Positions 23,447 to 32,700 of a stretch of DNA of 64,000 nt are shown here, in pieces. How positions within the stretch are numbered: position 1 is the stretch's first letter; each line of letters opens with the position of its first letter. Location of the stretch: contig CAKSHP010000001.1 of NCBI GenBank assembly GCA_934457145.1, positions 124,001 through 188,000 on the forward strand. Direction: 5' to 3'. A program made the translations under genes and the position numbers. Under the pieces are notes generated by a model, which was not told the DNA's origin, made no database searches, and saw nothing but the letters and a program-made list of their open reading frames with translations. Source of the stretch: an uncultured Clostridia bacterium. Its GTDB lineage: Bacteria > Bacillota > Clostridia > UBA1381 > UMGS1253.

Positions 23447-25549
23447 TTAGCCTATAACAACTTCGATTTCCTTAGGCGCTATTATATTTACTTCGCTGTC
23501 AAGCGTTATATCTATGGTGCCGTAAGGTGTTGGGATTTTTATTTTTGCGCTTTCAAGACCGAAGAGGTTCGGCGTGAATTTAACTTTTTTCATTCCCGGC
23601 TCTAAAATTTCCAGTCCGCTTATTTTGCTCGGAAGCTGATACGACGGGGTTGCGCCCCATGCATGGCTGTAGTCGAAATTATAGCCTTCAAATGTTATCC
23701 ACGCTTCTTTAAGACCTTTATTACATTCTTTGTAAAGCTCTTTCCAGCGCATTATTTCTTTTAGCCCGTATTTTTCAAAAAGCCCTGTTTTGTAAATCGC
23801 TTCAAGCACAAAATGCATAAAATATGGCTGAACACCGTCTAAATTTTCGCTGTATAATGTGCGCTCCAAAAGATCGCTTGAAATTTTTTCGTCGCAGATA
23901 TTAAACAGCACGGCTAAAGTGTTGGTATATTTTGAAAAGTATCTGCCGGAAATGTTCGGCGGACAGAAATCGCCGGTGTTTTCGGTCGGAGTGTTTAAAC
24001 CGTCGAAATACAAATTTCTTTGTTCGTCAAAAAAGTATCGGTTAAAGGCTGTTTTAACAGTTAAGCTTTTAACATGATACACAGCGGCGGTTTCGCTTTC
24101 CTGTAAAGCGGCAAATATTTTTGAGCAAAGCTGCAGAGCCTTTATATAAAAAGCGTTTAGCGGAGCCTGCCCCATTGCTTTCGGAGGATGGTGCATATTA
24201 TGATTTTGCCGCCATGTCCAGTCTATAAACATAAAGCTCGGGGGCGAGTCTATAATGCCGTTTTCGTCGGTATATGAAAGCATTTTGTCCATAAGGATTT
24301 TAACGGAATCACTGCAGTATTTTAATGTCCACACATCGCCTGTGTACATATAGTAGTCATAAAGCATCATAACATAGATAAGGCTGTATGTGGTGTGAAA
24401 CATAAAACCGCCGGACAAGCTGAGATAATCGGCAATGCGGATTAAGTCAAAGCGGGTAAGCTGTGTGTCGGAAAATGCGTAATACTCTATAAGGCTTTCA
24501 ATATAATAATCGCCGGCGCAGCCTAAGTTTTCCTGATGGGCGGGGCTGTCTAAATGAATGCTCTGACGGCAGATACAAAGAGTGTGCAGTCCGAGGTTAT
24601 AGATATTATTTAAATCACTGTCGCTGCATACAAATAAACCGTTTTCCCCGTTTGAGGGATAGCGCGTGAAAACAATGCCGGCATCCTTTAGCGTCATTTT
24701 GTTTTCCGAAAGATTTTTTATTTTAAGGCGGACTGCCGAAAGCGACGTCATGATAAGACTTTGATGATATACATCGCCATCGCCTTTGATTATTTGAATT
24801 TGCAAAGGCTTATTTAAAACCTCGCCGGAGGACAGCGTTATTTCAAATTTTCCATCGGCTTTGATGTCTAAATAAAGATATGCGGAATATATTTTATCAT
24901 ATGTGAAAACATATTCTTTATCGCAGCCGGAATACACATCGATCGGCACGAAATCCGAAGCGGGCATTTTTGTTCTTGCGAGAATCGGTATTTGCGAGGT
25001 TTTTAAGTTCCACGCGGGATTTTCAACCAAAACGGCGTTTTTCCATGTGTAGCCGTCTTTTGAGTAATCGTAAAAATTGGCGCTCGGATAGTAGTATGCA
25101 GGAGAGGCAAGCCAGGTGTCATCGGTTACAATCTCGTCTGATGTGCCGTCTTCAAAGGTTACCTGGGCGCTTAAAATCAAGCCGCCTCTGCCTAAAGAGC
25201 AGTCCGTCTGAACAACGGGGTCGATTTGCACCAAAACAAAAATATCAACGCTTGTGCCCTCGGCGGTTAAATCATAGGTGCTGAAATACTGATACGGCAT
25301 CGAAGATGTAAAACCATAGTCGCCGCCTGCGCATACCGGACCTGTGCCGACCGTTTCTCCGTTTACATATAAAAAGTATTTGGTATCGGCAAAAATTTTC
25401 AGATTAAGCGCAGTTACAGGTTTTTCAAAAACAGTTCTTTTTTTAAAGGCACACACTCTGAAATTGTTGTTTTCGCTTTTATCAAACACCGTTTTTCGGC
25501 AGGTGATATATTTTTTATTGTCAGTCCATATAAAACTTGCGTTCTTCAT
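23447..25549 (-). CDS. Alpha-L-rhamnosidase-like glycoside hydrolase (GH78 type)
   Basis: 700 aa, no signal peptide, so it probably acts on imported rhamnosides. N-terminal beta-sandwich domains (about 1-300) precede an (alpha/alpha)6 barrel. Family hallmarks include SIHLDSPAHQENLGCAGDY near 333-351, FIDWTWRQNH, and the C-terminal YSHAWGATPSYQLPSKISG near 623-641, followed by the beta-sandwich EILEPGMKKVKFTPN. The family cleaves terminal alpha-L-rhamnose from plant pectin or flavonoid glycosides; precise substrate unknown. Shorter than many GH78 enzymes (900-1000 aa), in line with loss of N-terminal carbohydrate-binding domains. Its promoter is consensus and its leader carries a 20-bp palindrome. 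Confidence 0.82.
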   Translation of the reverse strand: MKNASFIWTDNKKYITCRKTVFDKSENNNFRVCAFKKRTVFEKPVTALNLKIFADTKYFLYVNGETVGTGPVCAGGDYGFTSSMPYQYFSTYDLTAEGTSVDIFVLVQIDPVVQTDCSLGRGGLILSAQVTFEDGTSDEIVTDDTWLASPAYYYPSANFYDYSKDGYTWKNAVLVENPAWNLKTSQIPILARTKMPASDFVPIDVYSGCDKEYVFTYDKIYSAYLYLDIKADGKFEITLSSGEVLNKPLQIQIIKGDGDVYHQSLIMTSLSAVRLKIKNLSENKMTLKDAGIVFTRYPSNGENGLFVCSDSDLNNIYNLGLHTLCICRQSIHLDSPAHQENLGCAGDYYIESLIEYYAFSDTQLTRFDLIRIADYLSLSGGFMFHTTYSLIYVMMLYDYYMYTGDVWTLKYCSDSVKILMDKMLSYTDENGIIDSPPSFMFIDWTWRQNHNMHHPPKAMGQAPLNAFYIKALQLCSKIFAALQESETAAVYHVKSLTVKTAFNRYFFDEQRNLYFDGLNTPTENTGDFCPPNISGRYFSKYTNTLAVLFNICDEKISSDLLERTLYSENLDGVQPYFMHFVLEAIYKTGLFEKYGLKEIMRWKELYKECNKGLKEAWITFEGYNFDYSHAWGATPSYQLPSKISGLEILEPGMKKVKFTPNLFGLESAKIKIPTPYGTIDITLDSEVNIIAPKEIEVVIG

Positions 25550-25564
25550 ATTAAATCTCCGTGA

Positions 25565-25584
25565 TTTCGGGCAGATGCCCGAAA
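25565..25584 (-). promoter_or_regulatory. 20-bp palindrome in the rhamnosidase leader
   Basis: TTTCGGGCA-GA-TGCCCGAAA, 9-bp arms with a 2-base centre. It lies between the transcription start and the GGAG of the rhamnosidase gene. This is an operator candidate for a sugar-responsive repressor, or a leader hairpin that hides the ribosome site. Confidence 0.6.
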
Positions 25585-25603
25585 CATCTTTATATTTGCG
25601 TTT

Positions 25604-25632
25604 ATTATAGCATATATAAGCAGTCGTGTCAA
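25604..25632 (-). promoter_or_regulatory. Consensus promoter of the rhamnosidase gene
   Basis: Perfect TTGACA (25627-25632), 17-base spacer and perfect TATAAT (25604-25609) on the minus strand. Such a strong promoter would need repression, which fits the palindrome at about +13 to +32. Confidence 0.92.
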
Positions 25633-25777
25633 ATTTAAAAGGCGCATTTTAAGTTTTTTAAAACAAAGAATTTAAAAGAATATCTTTAAAATAGTTAGTT
25701 TAAAGCAAAAATAGGAGTGTAAGTTAATTTTTTAAGAAATATTGCGCCGCAACAGCAAAATAAGAGCGCAAAACGGC

Positions 25778-25806
25778 TTGACAAAGCAAGAACGTTATGC
25801 TAAACT
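25778..25806 (+). promoter_or_regulatory. Promoter of the ABC exporter operon
   Basis: TTGACA (25778-25783), 17-base spacer, TAAACT (25801-25806). Leader about 40 bases to the ATG at 25853. Confidence 0.8.
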
Positions 25807-25852
25807 GCATACGAAAAACATTTTGCAGTTTCACTATACAGGGGGTGTTTTC

Positions 25853-27619
25853 ATGAACCAGATTAAGTGGCTGTTTGAAAACATGAAGGGGAGCAAAAAG
25901 AAGTTTGCGGCAGGAATTATAACGCACAACTTAGTGTGTATGCCGCTTGTTGTTATTGCGCCGATTTTTTTGTCACGGTTTGTTGATTATGTGTTTAAAG
26001 GCGGCGCAGTTAATTTGGACCGCAAAGCATATTTATTGCTTGCGGCTTTTTTAGCGGCAACTTTGGGAAGATGCGTGTTTCATTATATATACAACGTTTT
26101 GTTAGACAGTGCGGCAAACGACGTTTTATATAATCTTCGCGACGCACTTTATAAAAAGCTTTCGCTTTTGTCGCCTTCGTTTTATCAGGGTACGCGCACG
26201 GGCGATATAATGATGCGCCTGACGGGCGATTTGGAGGCGATACGCCATTTTACTTCATGGGTTATGACAAACGCTGTGTATGCAGTGGGCATATTTATTG
26301 CGGGACTTATAGTTTTTTACAGCACAAACTGGATTTTGGCAACTGTGCTTTTGGTAACGGCTCCGTTTTTCGGCGGAATACTTATGGTTATAAGAAAGAA
26401 ATCCGCGCCCCTTTACGTTATTTTAAGAGAGGCAAACAGCCGTTTAAACGAAATGGTTCAGGAAAATATTGCGGGAAACCGGGTTGTGCGTGCGTTTGTA
26501 AGAGAGGACTTTGAGCAAGAAAAGTTTGAAAAGGTTAACCATGCTTACCGCGACGCGGCGATAAATTCGTCTATGGTGTGGAACAATTTGGGGCCTGTGG
26601 TTTCAGCGATAGGAAATATCGGGCTTGTAACGGTTTTGTTTATAGGCGGTATAATGGTAATAAACGGACATTTAACAATCGGCGAGCTTTTGCTTTTTTA
26701 CAACTTAAACTGGCTTATAAACGAGTCTATGCGTCTGGTAGGCGTTGTTTTAAACGATTCGCAAAGGTTCTTTTCTTCAACGCAGAAGGTTGTTTCGCTT
26801 TATTATGCAAGATGCGATATCAAAAATCCCGAAGATGTTAAATCCGATAAAACGGCTGAGAAAAACAAAGACGAGGGAGCCGTGGACTTTGAAAACGTAA
26901 GCTTTAAATATGCGAAAGCCCCGGTGCTTGAAAATGTTAACATACATGTAAAGCCGGGGCAGACGATAGGCATAATGGGGCCGACGGGCGCCGGAAAATC
27001 AACTTTGTGTATGCTGATGGACAGATTTTTTGACGTTTGCGGCGGAAGCGTTAAGATAGACGGAATAGATGTTCGCGATTATGATTTGCAGGCTCTTCGC
27101 CGCAAAATAGGAATATCCATGCAGGATGTGTTTTTGTTTTCAAACACGATAGATTCAAATATATGCTACGGCAACAGCGAGCTTAGCGAAAGCGCGGTTG
27201 TTGAATATGCAAAAATGGCAGACGCACATGACTTTATTTTAAAAACCGCAGACGGATACGACACCATAATAGGCGAACGCGGCGTTGGTCTTTCGGGCGG
27301 ACAGAAGCAAAGAATTGCGCTTGCACGCGCTTTGGCATATGAAACGCCGATAGTTATTTTAGACGATACAACTTCTGCTTTGGATATGGAAACGGAAAAG
27401 CAGATACAATTGCAGCTTGCAAACAGAAAAGGCAAGCACACGACATTTATTATTGCGCAGAGAATTTCCTCCGTTAAGGATGCAGACATGATTTATATTA
27501 TAGATAACCACACCGTTGCAGAGTGCGGCACACACCGTCAGCTTATGGATAACCGCGGTTATTATTATGATATATACTGCCTGCAGCAGGGAATAAAAAA
27601 CGAAAAGGAGGGAAAGTGA
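25853..27619 (+). CDS. ABC exporter, fused permease and ATPase (subunit 1)
   Basis: 588 aa half-transporter with a six-helix membrane domain (about 15-320) and a C-terminal ATPase. Walker A is GPTGAGKST at 376-384, the signature is LSGGQKQR near 480, and Walker B is VILDDTTSALD. The Asp-Asp at Walker B in place of Asp-Glu removes the catalytic Glu, the mark of the degenerate half of a heterodimeric exporter. The start at 25853 follows GGGGGTG. The partner starts two bases after its stop. Family examples (YheI/YheH, BmrCD, YfiBC) export drugs or peptides; the cargo here is unknown. Confidence 0.9.
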   Translation: MNQIKWLFENMKGSKKKFAAGIITHNLVCMPLVVIAPIFLSRFVDYVFKGGAVNLDRKAYLLLAAFLAATLGRCVFHYIYNVLLDSAANDVLYNLRDALYKKLSLLSPSFYQGTRTGDIMMRLTGDLEAIRHFTSWVMTNAVYAVGIFIAGLIVFYSTNWILATVLLVTAPFFGGILMVIRKKSAPLYVILREANSRLNEMVQENIAGNRVVRAFVREDFEQEKFEKVNHAYRDAAINSSMVWNNLGPVVSAIGNIGLVTVLFIGGIMVINGHLTIGELLLFYNLNWLINESMRLVGVVLNDSQRFFSSTQKVVSLYYARCDIKNPEDVKSDKTAEKNKDEGAVDFENVSFKYAKAPVLENVNIHVKPGQTIGIMGPTGAGKSTLCMLMDRFFDVCGGSVKIDGIDVRDYDLQALRRKIGISMQDVFLFSNTIDSNICYGNSELSESAVVEYAKMADAHDFILKTADGYDTIIGERGVGLSGGQKQRIALARALAYETPIVILDDTTSALDMETEKQIQLQLANRKGKHTTFIIAQRISSVKDADMIYIIDNHTVAECGTHRQLMDNRGYYYDIYCLQQGIKNEKEGK

Positions 27620-27620
27620 G

Positions 27621-29417
27621 ATGGCGGCAGACACAAAAAGCAAAAGAAATACATATGACGTTGACGAAACGCTGGACACTCCTTTTAATTTTAAGCATTT
27701 GAAAAGAAGCTTTGTTTATATAAAACGCTTTAGAAAGCCAATGCTTTTGGCGCTTATATTCAGCATTATTGCGATACTTTGTTCGCAGACGATGCCGTAT
27801 CTTTTTATGCTTATAATAGACAATTATATAGCAAATAAAAACATCGTTGGCATGATAACCGTGAGCCTTATAAACCTTTTGCTGGTTTTAATTTCCGCAT
27901 ACTGCGAAAGAAGAAGAGCGCTGCTCAGCGCAAAGACGGGACAGGAGATTGTTTCGCAGATACGCTCGGATCTTTTCAGACATCTGCAAACGCTTCCGTT
28001 TGATTACTATGATTCAAGACCGCACGGAAAAATACTCGTGCGCGTTGTAAACTATGTAAACACTGTGGCAGACTTTTTTGCAAACGGACTTATAAATATT
28101 ATACTTGAGTTTATGAGCCTTATATTTATAATATTTTATATGTTTATGACTGATTTTACGCTCACATGGATTGTGCTTGCGGGATTGGTGCCGTTTATGT
28201 GCTATATTTTTGCGATAAAAAATGCACAGCGCAGAGCAAGCAGACTGTTTTCAAATAAATCGTCGAACATAAATGCGTACTATCAGGAAAATATAGACGG
28301 CATGAAGGTTACGCAGTCTTTTGACAGAGAGAAAAAGAACATAGAAATTGCGCAGAACATGGCAGACGCATGCCGCAAAACTCATATGAAGTTTGTTAAG
28401 ATTGCGCATATGATGTTTCCGTCGGTGCGACTTATTTCTGCGATAGTAACTGTTATTTTGTATATTGCCGGTGCGCGGAGCGGTGCGGTGAAGGTTGGCG
28501 TGCTTTTGGCGATGGCGGCATATTGCTCAAGATTCTGGCAGCCTATTCAAAACCTTGGTAATTTGTATAACAGCGTTGTAAACACTGTTGCATATCTTGA
28601 ACGTATATTTGAGGCGATGGACGAAAAATGCGACATAACCGATGTTGAAAATGCGTCCGAGATGCCGGATGTTTGCGGAGATGTTGAGTTTAAACATGTT
28701 GTGTTTGAATATGAAAAAGGCCGCCCGATACTTAATGATTTAAACATGCATGTCAAGCCCGGACAGTCGGTGGCATTAGTCGGTCCGACGGGAGCGGGAA
28801 AAACAACGGTTGTAAACCTTTTGGCAAGATTTTATGATATAAAGTCGGGAGAAATTACTATTGACGGACATAATATCCACGATGTTACGATGAAGTCGCT
28901 GCGCCGTCAGATGGGAATGATGCTTCAGGACACTTTCATTTTTGCGGGAACCGTTATGGACAATATTAAATACGGAAAGCTTGACGCTACCGATGAGGAG
29001 GCAATGAATGCCGCAAAGACTGTTTGCGCACATGATTTTATAATGACGCTTCCCGATGGATACAACACTTATATTAATGAGCGCGGAAGCTCGCTTTCGG
29101 CAGGGCAAAGACAGCTGATAAGCTTTGCAAGAACGCTTTTGTCCGATCCGAAGGTGCTTATTTTAGACGAGGCAACCTCTGCAATAGATACGAAAACCGA
29201 GCTTTTGGTTCAAAGGGGACTAAACTCTTTGCTTAAAGGACGAACCTCGTTTATTATAGCACACAGACTGTCGACCATAAAAAACTGTGACAGGATAATG
29301 TATATAGCGCAAAAGACCATTGCCGAGGCGGGAAACCACGAACAGCTTATGGCAGCTCAGGGACTTTACTACGATTTGTATACATCGCAGCTGACGGAAG
29401 AAAAAGTGGATTACTAA
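27621..29417 (+). CDS. ABC exporter, fused permease and ATPase (subunit 2)
   Basis: 598 aa partner of the previous gene, translated from ATG at 27621 with AAGGAGGG upstream inside the first gene. A soluble N-terminal stretch of about 40 residues precedes six membrane helices. The ATPase has GPTGAGKTT near 388, signature LSAGQRQ near 490 and Walker B LILDEATSAID with the catalytic Glu intact. Together with subunit 1 this predicts one degenerate and one consensus ATP site, as in heterodimeric multidrug exporters. Ends at a terminator at 29433-29476. Confidence 0.92.
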   Translation: MAADTKSKRNTYDVDETLDTPFNFKHLKRSFVYIKRFRKPMLLALIFSIIAILCSQTMPYLFMLIIDNYIANKNIVGMITVSLINLLLVLISAYCERRRALLSAKTGQEIVSQIRSDLFRHLQTLPFDYYDSRPHGKILVRVVNYVNTVADFFANGLINIILEFMSLIFIIFYMFMTDFTLTWIVLAGLVPFMCYIFAIKNAQRRASRLFSNKSSNINAYYQENIDGMKVTQSFDREKKNIEIAQNMADACRKTHMKFVKIAHMMFPSVRLISAIVTVILYIAGARSGAVKVGVLLAMAAYCSRFWQPIQNLGNLYNSVVNTVAYLERIFEAMDEKCDITDVENASEMPDVCGDVEFKHVVFEYEKGRPILNDLNMHVKPGQSVALVGPTGAGKTTVVNLLARFYDIKSGEITIDGHNIHDVTMKSLRRQMGMMLQDTFIFAGTVMDNIKYGKLDATDEEAMNAAKTVCAHDFIMTLPDGYNTYINERGSSLSAGQRQLISFARTLLSDPKVLILDEATSAIDTKTELLVQRGLNSLLKGRTSFIIAHRLSTIKNCDRIMYIAQKTIAEAGNHEQLMAAQGLYYDLYTSQLTEEKVDY

Positions 29418-29432
29418 AAAGGCTTTAGTTTT

Positions 29433-29476
29433 AAAAAGGACGTGTAACAAAAATAAATGTTATATGTCCTTTTTTA
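29433..29476 (+). terminator. Terminator of the ABC exporter operon
   Basis: AAAAAGGAC-G-TGTAACA pairs with TGTTA-TATG-TCCTTTTTT over a short A-rich loop and ends in T6. Confidence 0.8.
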
Positions 29477-29603
29477 TTGCGTGTTAAAACAGGCTGCCTT
29501 TTCAAAACAGCGGCAGGATATTTTTTAAATTTTAAGTTTTAATTGTGATTTGCCTGTAAATAAAAAGATAACGGCGCTTTAATAATTGCTTTGCAGTAAC
29601 TGA

Positions 29604-29671
29604 TTGAAAATTGATAATAATTGATATGATATTGAATATTATTGATATTTATTTATCAAAATTCTTATGAT
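29604..29671 (+). promoter_or_regulatory. Promoter with phased TTGATA repeats upstream of the giant esterase gene
   Basis: The -35 TTGATA (29642-29647) and -10 TATGAT (29666-29671) are 18 bases apart. Upstream, TTGA-type motifs recur at 29604, 29611, 29621 and 29632, the last three and the -35 itself spaced 10-11 bases, one helical turn. This may be a regulator array or simply bent AT-rich DNA. The rest of the 315-base gap before the gene holds only the exporter terminator. Confidence 0.55.
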
Positions 29672-29732
29672 AGACTAAGATTTGAGTTAAGGCGTTTTGT
29701 TTTAAAAAAATATTAAAAGGAGGAAGTTTTTT

Positions 29733-32700
29733 ATGAAACGCATTTTAAGCATTTTGCTTTGCTTATGCATGGTTTTTTCATGCATGGGTGCGGTAAGCTT
29801 TGCAAGCGGCGAGACGGAGAGCTTAAATATAATTTCAGCTTTTGCCGACTATCACGTTTGCGGAGAATACCTTTCAGACGATGGGTATATCGGAATACCC
29901 GTTGAGGTAAACACTTATATCAAGGGAGAAACAAACGAAAAAACAAGAATTGTGTTGTATGTTATAAACACAAACACCGAGAGAATAGGTACAGAAGAAG
30001 ATGAACCTATTATATCAGACCTTTTGGACGAAGGATACGTTGTTGTTGTGTTAGACTATAAAAACAACGCAAAATCGGTTAGTCCGGATTTGGACTGGAG
30101 CATTCAGAAAATCAGAACGGATATTGAAAACGGCGCTTATTTAAACGGCGCAAGCCATGAAAAGTATTGCACATATGTGCTCCCGGCGGGCTACAGACTT
30201 CAAAGAAGCATTAAATACTGGAACTTTGAAGAAAACGGCGCTGACGGATGTTTGGATTATATAGTTGAGATATGGAACAGCGATTTTAAAAAGGCTAAGG
30301 GAAACAAAAAAATCACATACCCCGACGGCACAGTTAAAAAAGTGAGCGAGGTTACGGCTAACAGTATTGACGACTGCGTTAAGCCAGACGGCTCGCCGAT
30401 AGATTTAAATCTTTATTTGGATATTGTTTATCCGTCTAACCCGAAAGAAGAGGTTCCGGTTATGTGTCTGGCATCGAGCGCGGAGACAAGCGTGGATTCC
30501 TGGTCCGATCCGAAAAGACCTCATTTAACGGGATTTTTGTTTGCAGGATATGCAGGCGTGGTTTATGATCACTGCTATGTTCCGATGTCGAGAAACGATC
30601 ATTACGGATATTTTGACGGCACGGACCATGACGCACCTTTTACGCTTTACAAATACACCGGCACAAAGAGCGAAACTGCCGCAATCAGATGTTTAAGATA
30701 TTTGGCGGACGCTTACCCGGACAAATATAAATTTAAAAAAGACAAATTCGGCGGATACGGACATTCGAAGGGCTCGCACGTGTTTATGCTTGGTAACACT
30801 GCTCCGGAAAAATGCGAAGAATACAGATATTTTAGCGGCCATCACGGCGAGTGTGCCGAAGGAGTTACCCAGCCGTATCTTACATATAAAGACGGAAGTA
30901 AAATTCCTTCAAACATTCAGATGGTTTATTCGTCAAACGGCGGCGGAACGGATTACATATGCGAAAACTTTGCTCCGCTTTATGTTTCAGCCGGCGAGGC
31001 AGACGGAACGGGTATGTCGGGATTTGTTAAAGGGCATGTGAGCGCAGCGCGCCAGTACGATATACCGAGCATGTATATGACGATGCCGGGCGTTGGTCAC
31101 ACGATTATTTACGGTTACAGCGAAAAGTATCAGATTGATATGTATAACTCGCTGTTTGACTTTGCGCACTATTATTTAAAAGACGCAAAGCCGGTCTGCG
31201 AATATATTCTGCCGTTAAACGGAACAAAGGATTTTGACACAAACGGCGAGATCACTTTAAAATTCACAGGACCGATAGCAAGAAGCGAAATTGAAAGCAA
31301 GGTTAAAATAATAAACAAGAAAACCGGTAAAGCGGCTTTGGGAACATGGAAAAGCGAATTTAAAAACACAACATGGAAATTTACGGGCCACGATTTAACA
31401 GGCGGCTGCGAATATGAAATAAGCGTTCCCAAAAGCGTTACGGCAGATAACGGCAAAACGCTCCGCGAGGCAAAAAGCTTTACTTTTAAGACAAAGTATG
31501 AACAGGGCATTGCGGCAAAAGATATATCAAGCGACAACGCTGATATGACGCTTTTAAAAACTGCCGATACGGACAACGGGGTTTATCTTCTTTTTGACAG
31601 TGCGGATTATGAAAATTCAACAACAACCGATTTGCGCTTTTCTGTCATAAACGATGCGGCAAACCGCGTTAGCGTTTATGCATTAGACGATATAGACGAA
31701 GAAAATATCCAAAATTCTTTGCAGGGCAGCCTTCTTGCAGATATTGGTATCGCAGGAAAAGGAGACTACAGCGCAGACATAACCGAATATGTCAAATCCC
31801 TTAAAAAGGGCGAAAAAGCGGGATTTTTGCTTAAGGCAAAAAACGTTAAGGAAACAAAAACAATAACCGATCTTGATTTTGAAACGGTTGATTCGCGTTT
31901 TAATGCCGGTGCATATTCAACAGACCAAAATAACACGCCGGGCGGATCAAAATCTTATAAATCAACTTCCGAATTCAGTGTCAGAAGGCTTATATTCAAT
32001 CCGTCGATAACCGAGGCAGACTTCGGACGAAAGTTTAATATAAGCATGGACGTGTATCCGACGGCTAACAGGTATTTTACTTTAAGAGTCAGAAACTTTT
32101 CGTCGGCGGCGCTTAACTGGCCCGATTATAACGACACAACCGTTAACAAAAGACTTCTTGAAAAAGACACGTGGCACACGCTTACTACGACATATCAGGT
32201 AAATGATTTATACTACTGTGCGCCGGAAATTTTAAAAGACGGAATCAGCATTTCAAGTTCGGGTACAGGCGAGGCATATTATATAGACAATTTAAAGGTG
32301 ACAGAAGATATAACCGAGGTTAAAATTGCAAAGGAGCAGACAAACGAAAGCTTTGCGCCGTCGATTGTTTTGCATCCGGCAAATAAAATCACAGACACTC
32401 CGATAGACGCTTCGTATGTTGAAAGCGGCGAAAGAGAAAACGAAAGCTTTGAAAATGAAGAAAGCATGGCTGTGAGCGGAAGAGAAAAGGAATACAGACT
32501 TTCGCAGTATAAAAAAGTGTATGCAAAGGTTGACCTTTCCGGATTTGACGGAGCAAACAAGGCAAACGTGAGCATAAATGTTAAAAACAACAACAGCGGA
32601 GACGTTTATGTTTACGGCATAGCAGATCCGGCTGCGGCTTTGTATTGGAACAATAAAACATTAAATTATCTTAACGCACCGGCAAACGACCGTTTCGGTT

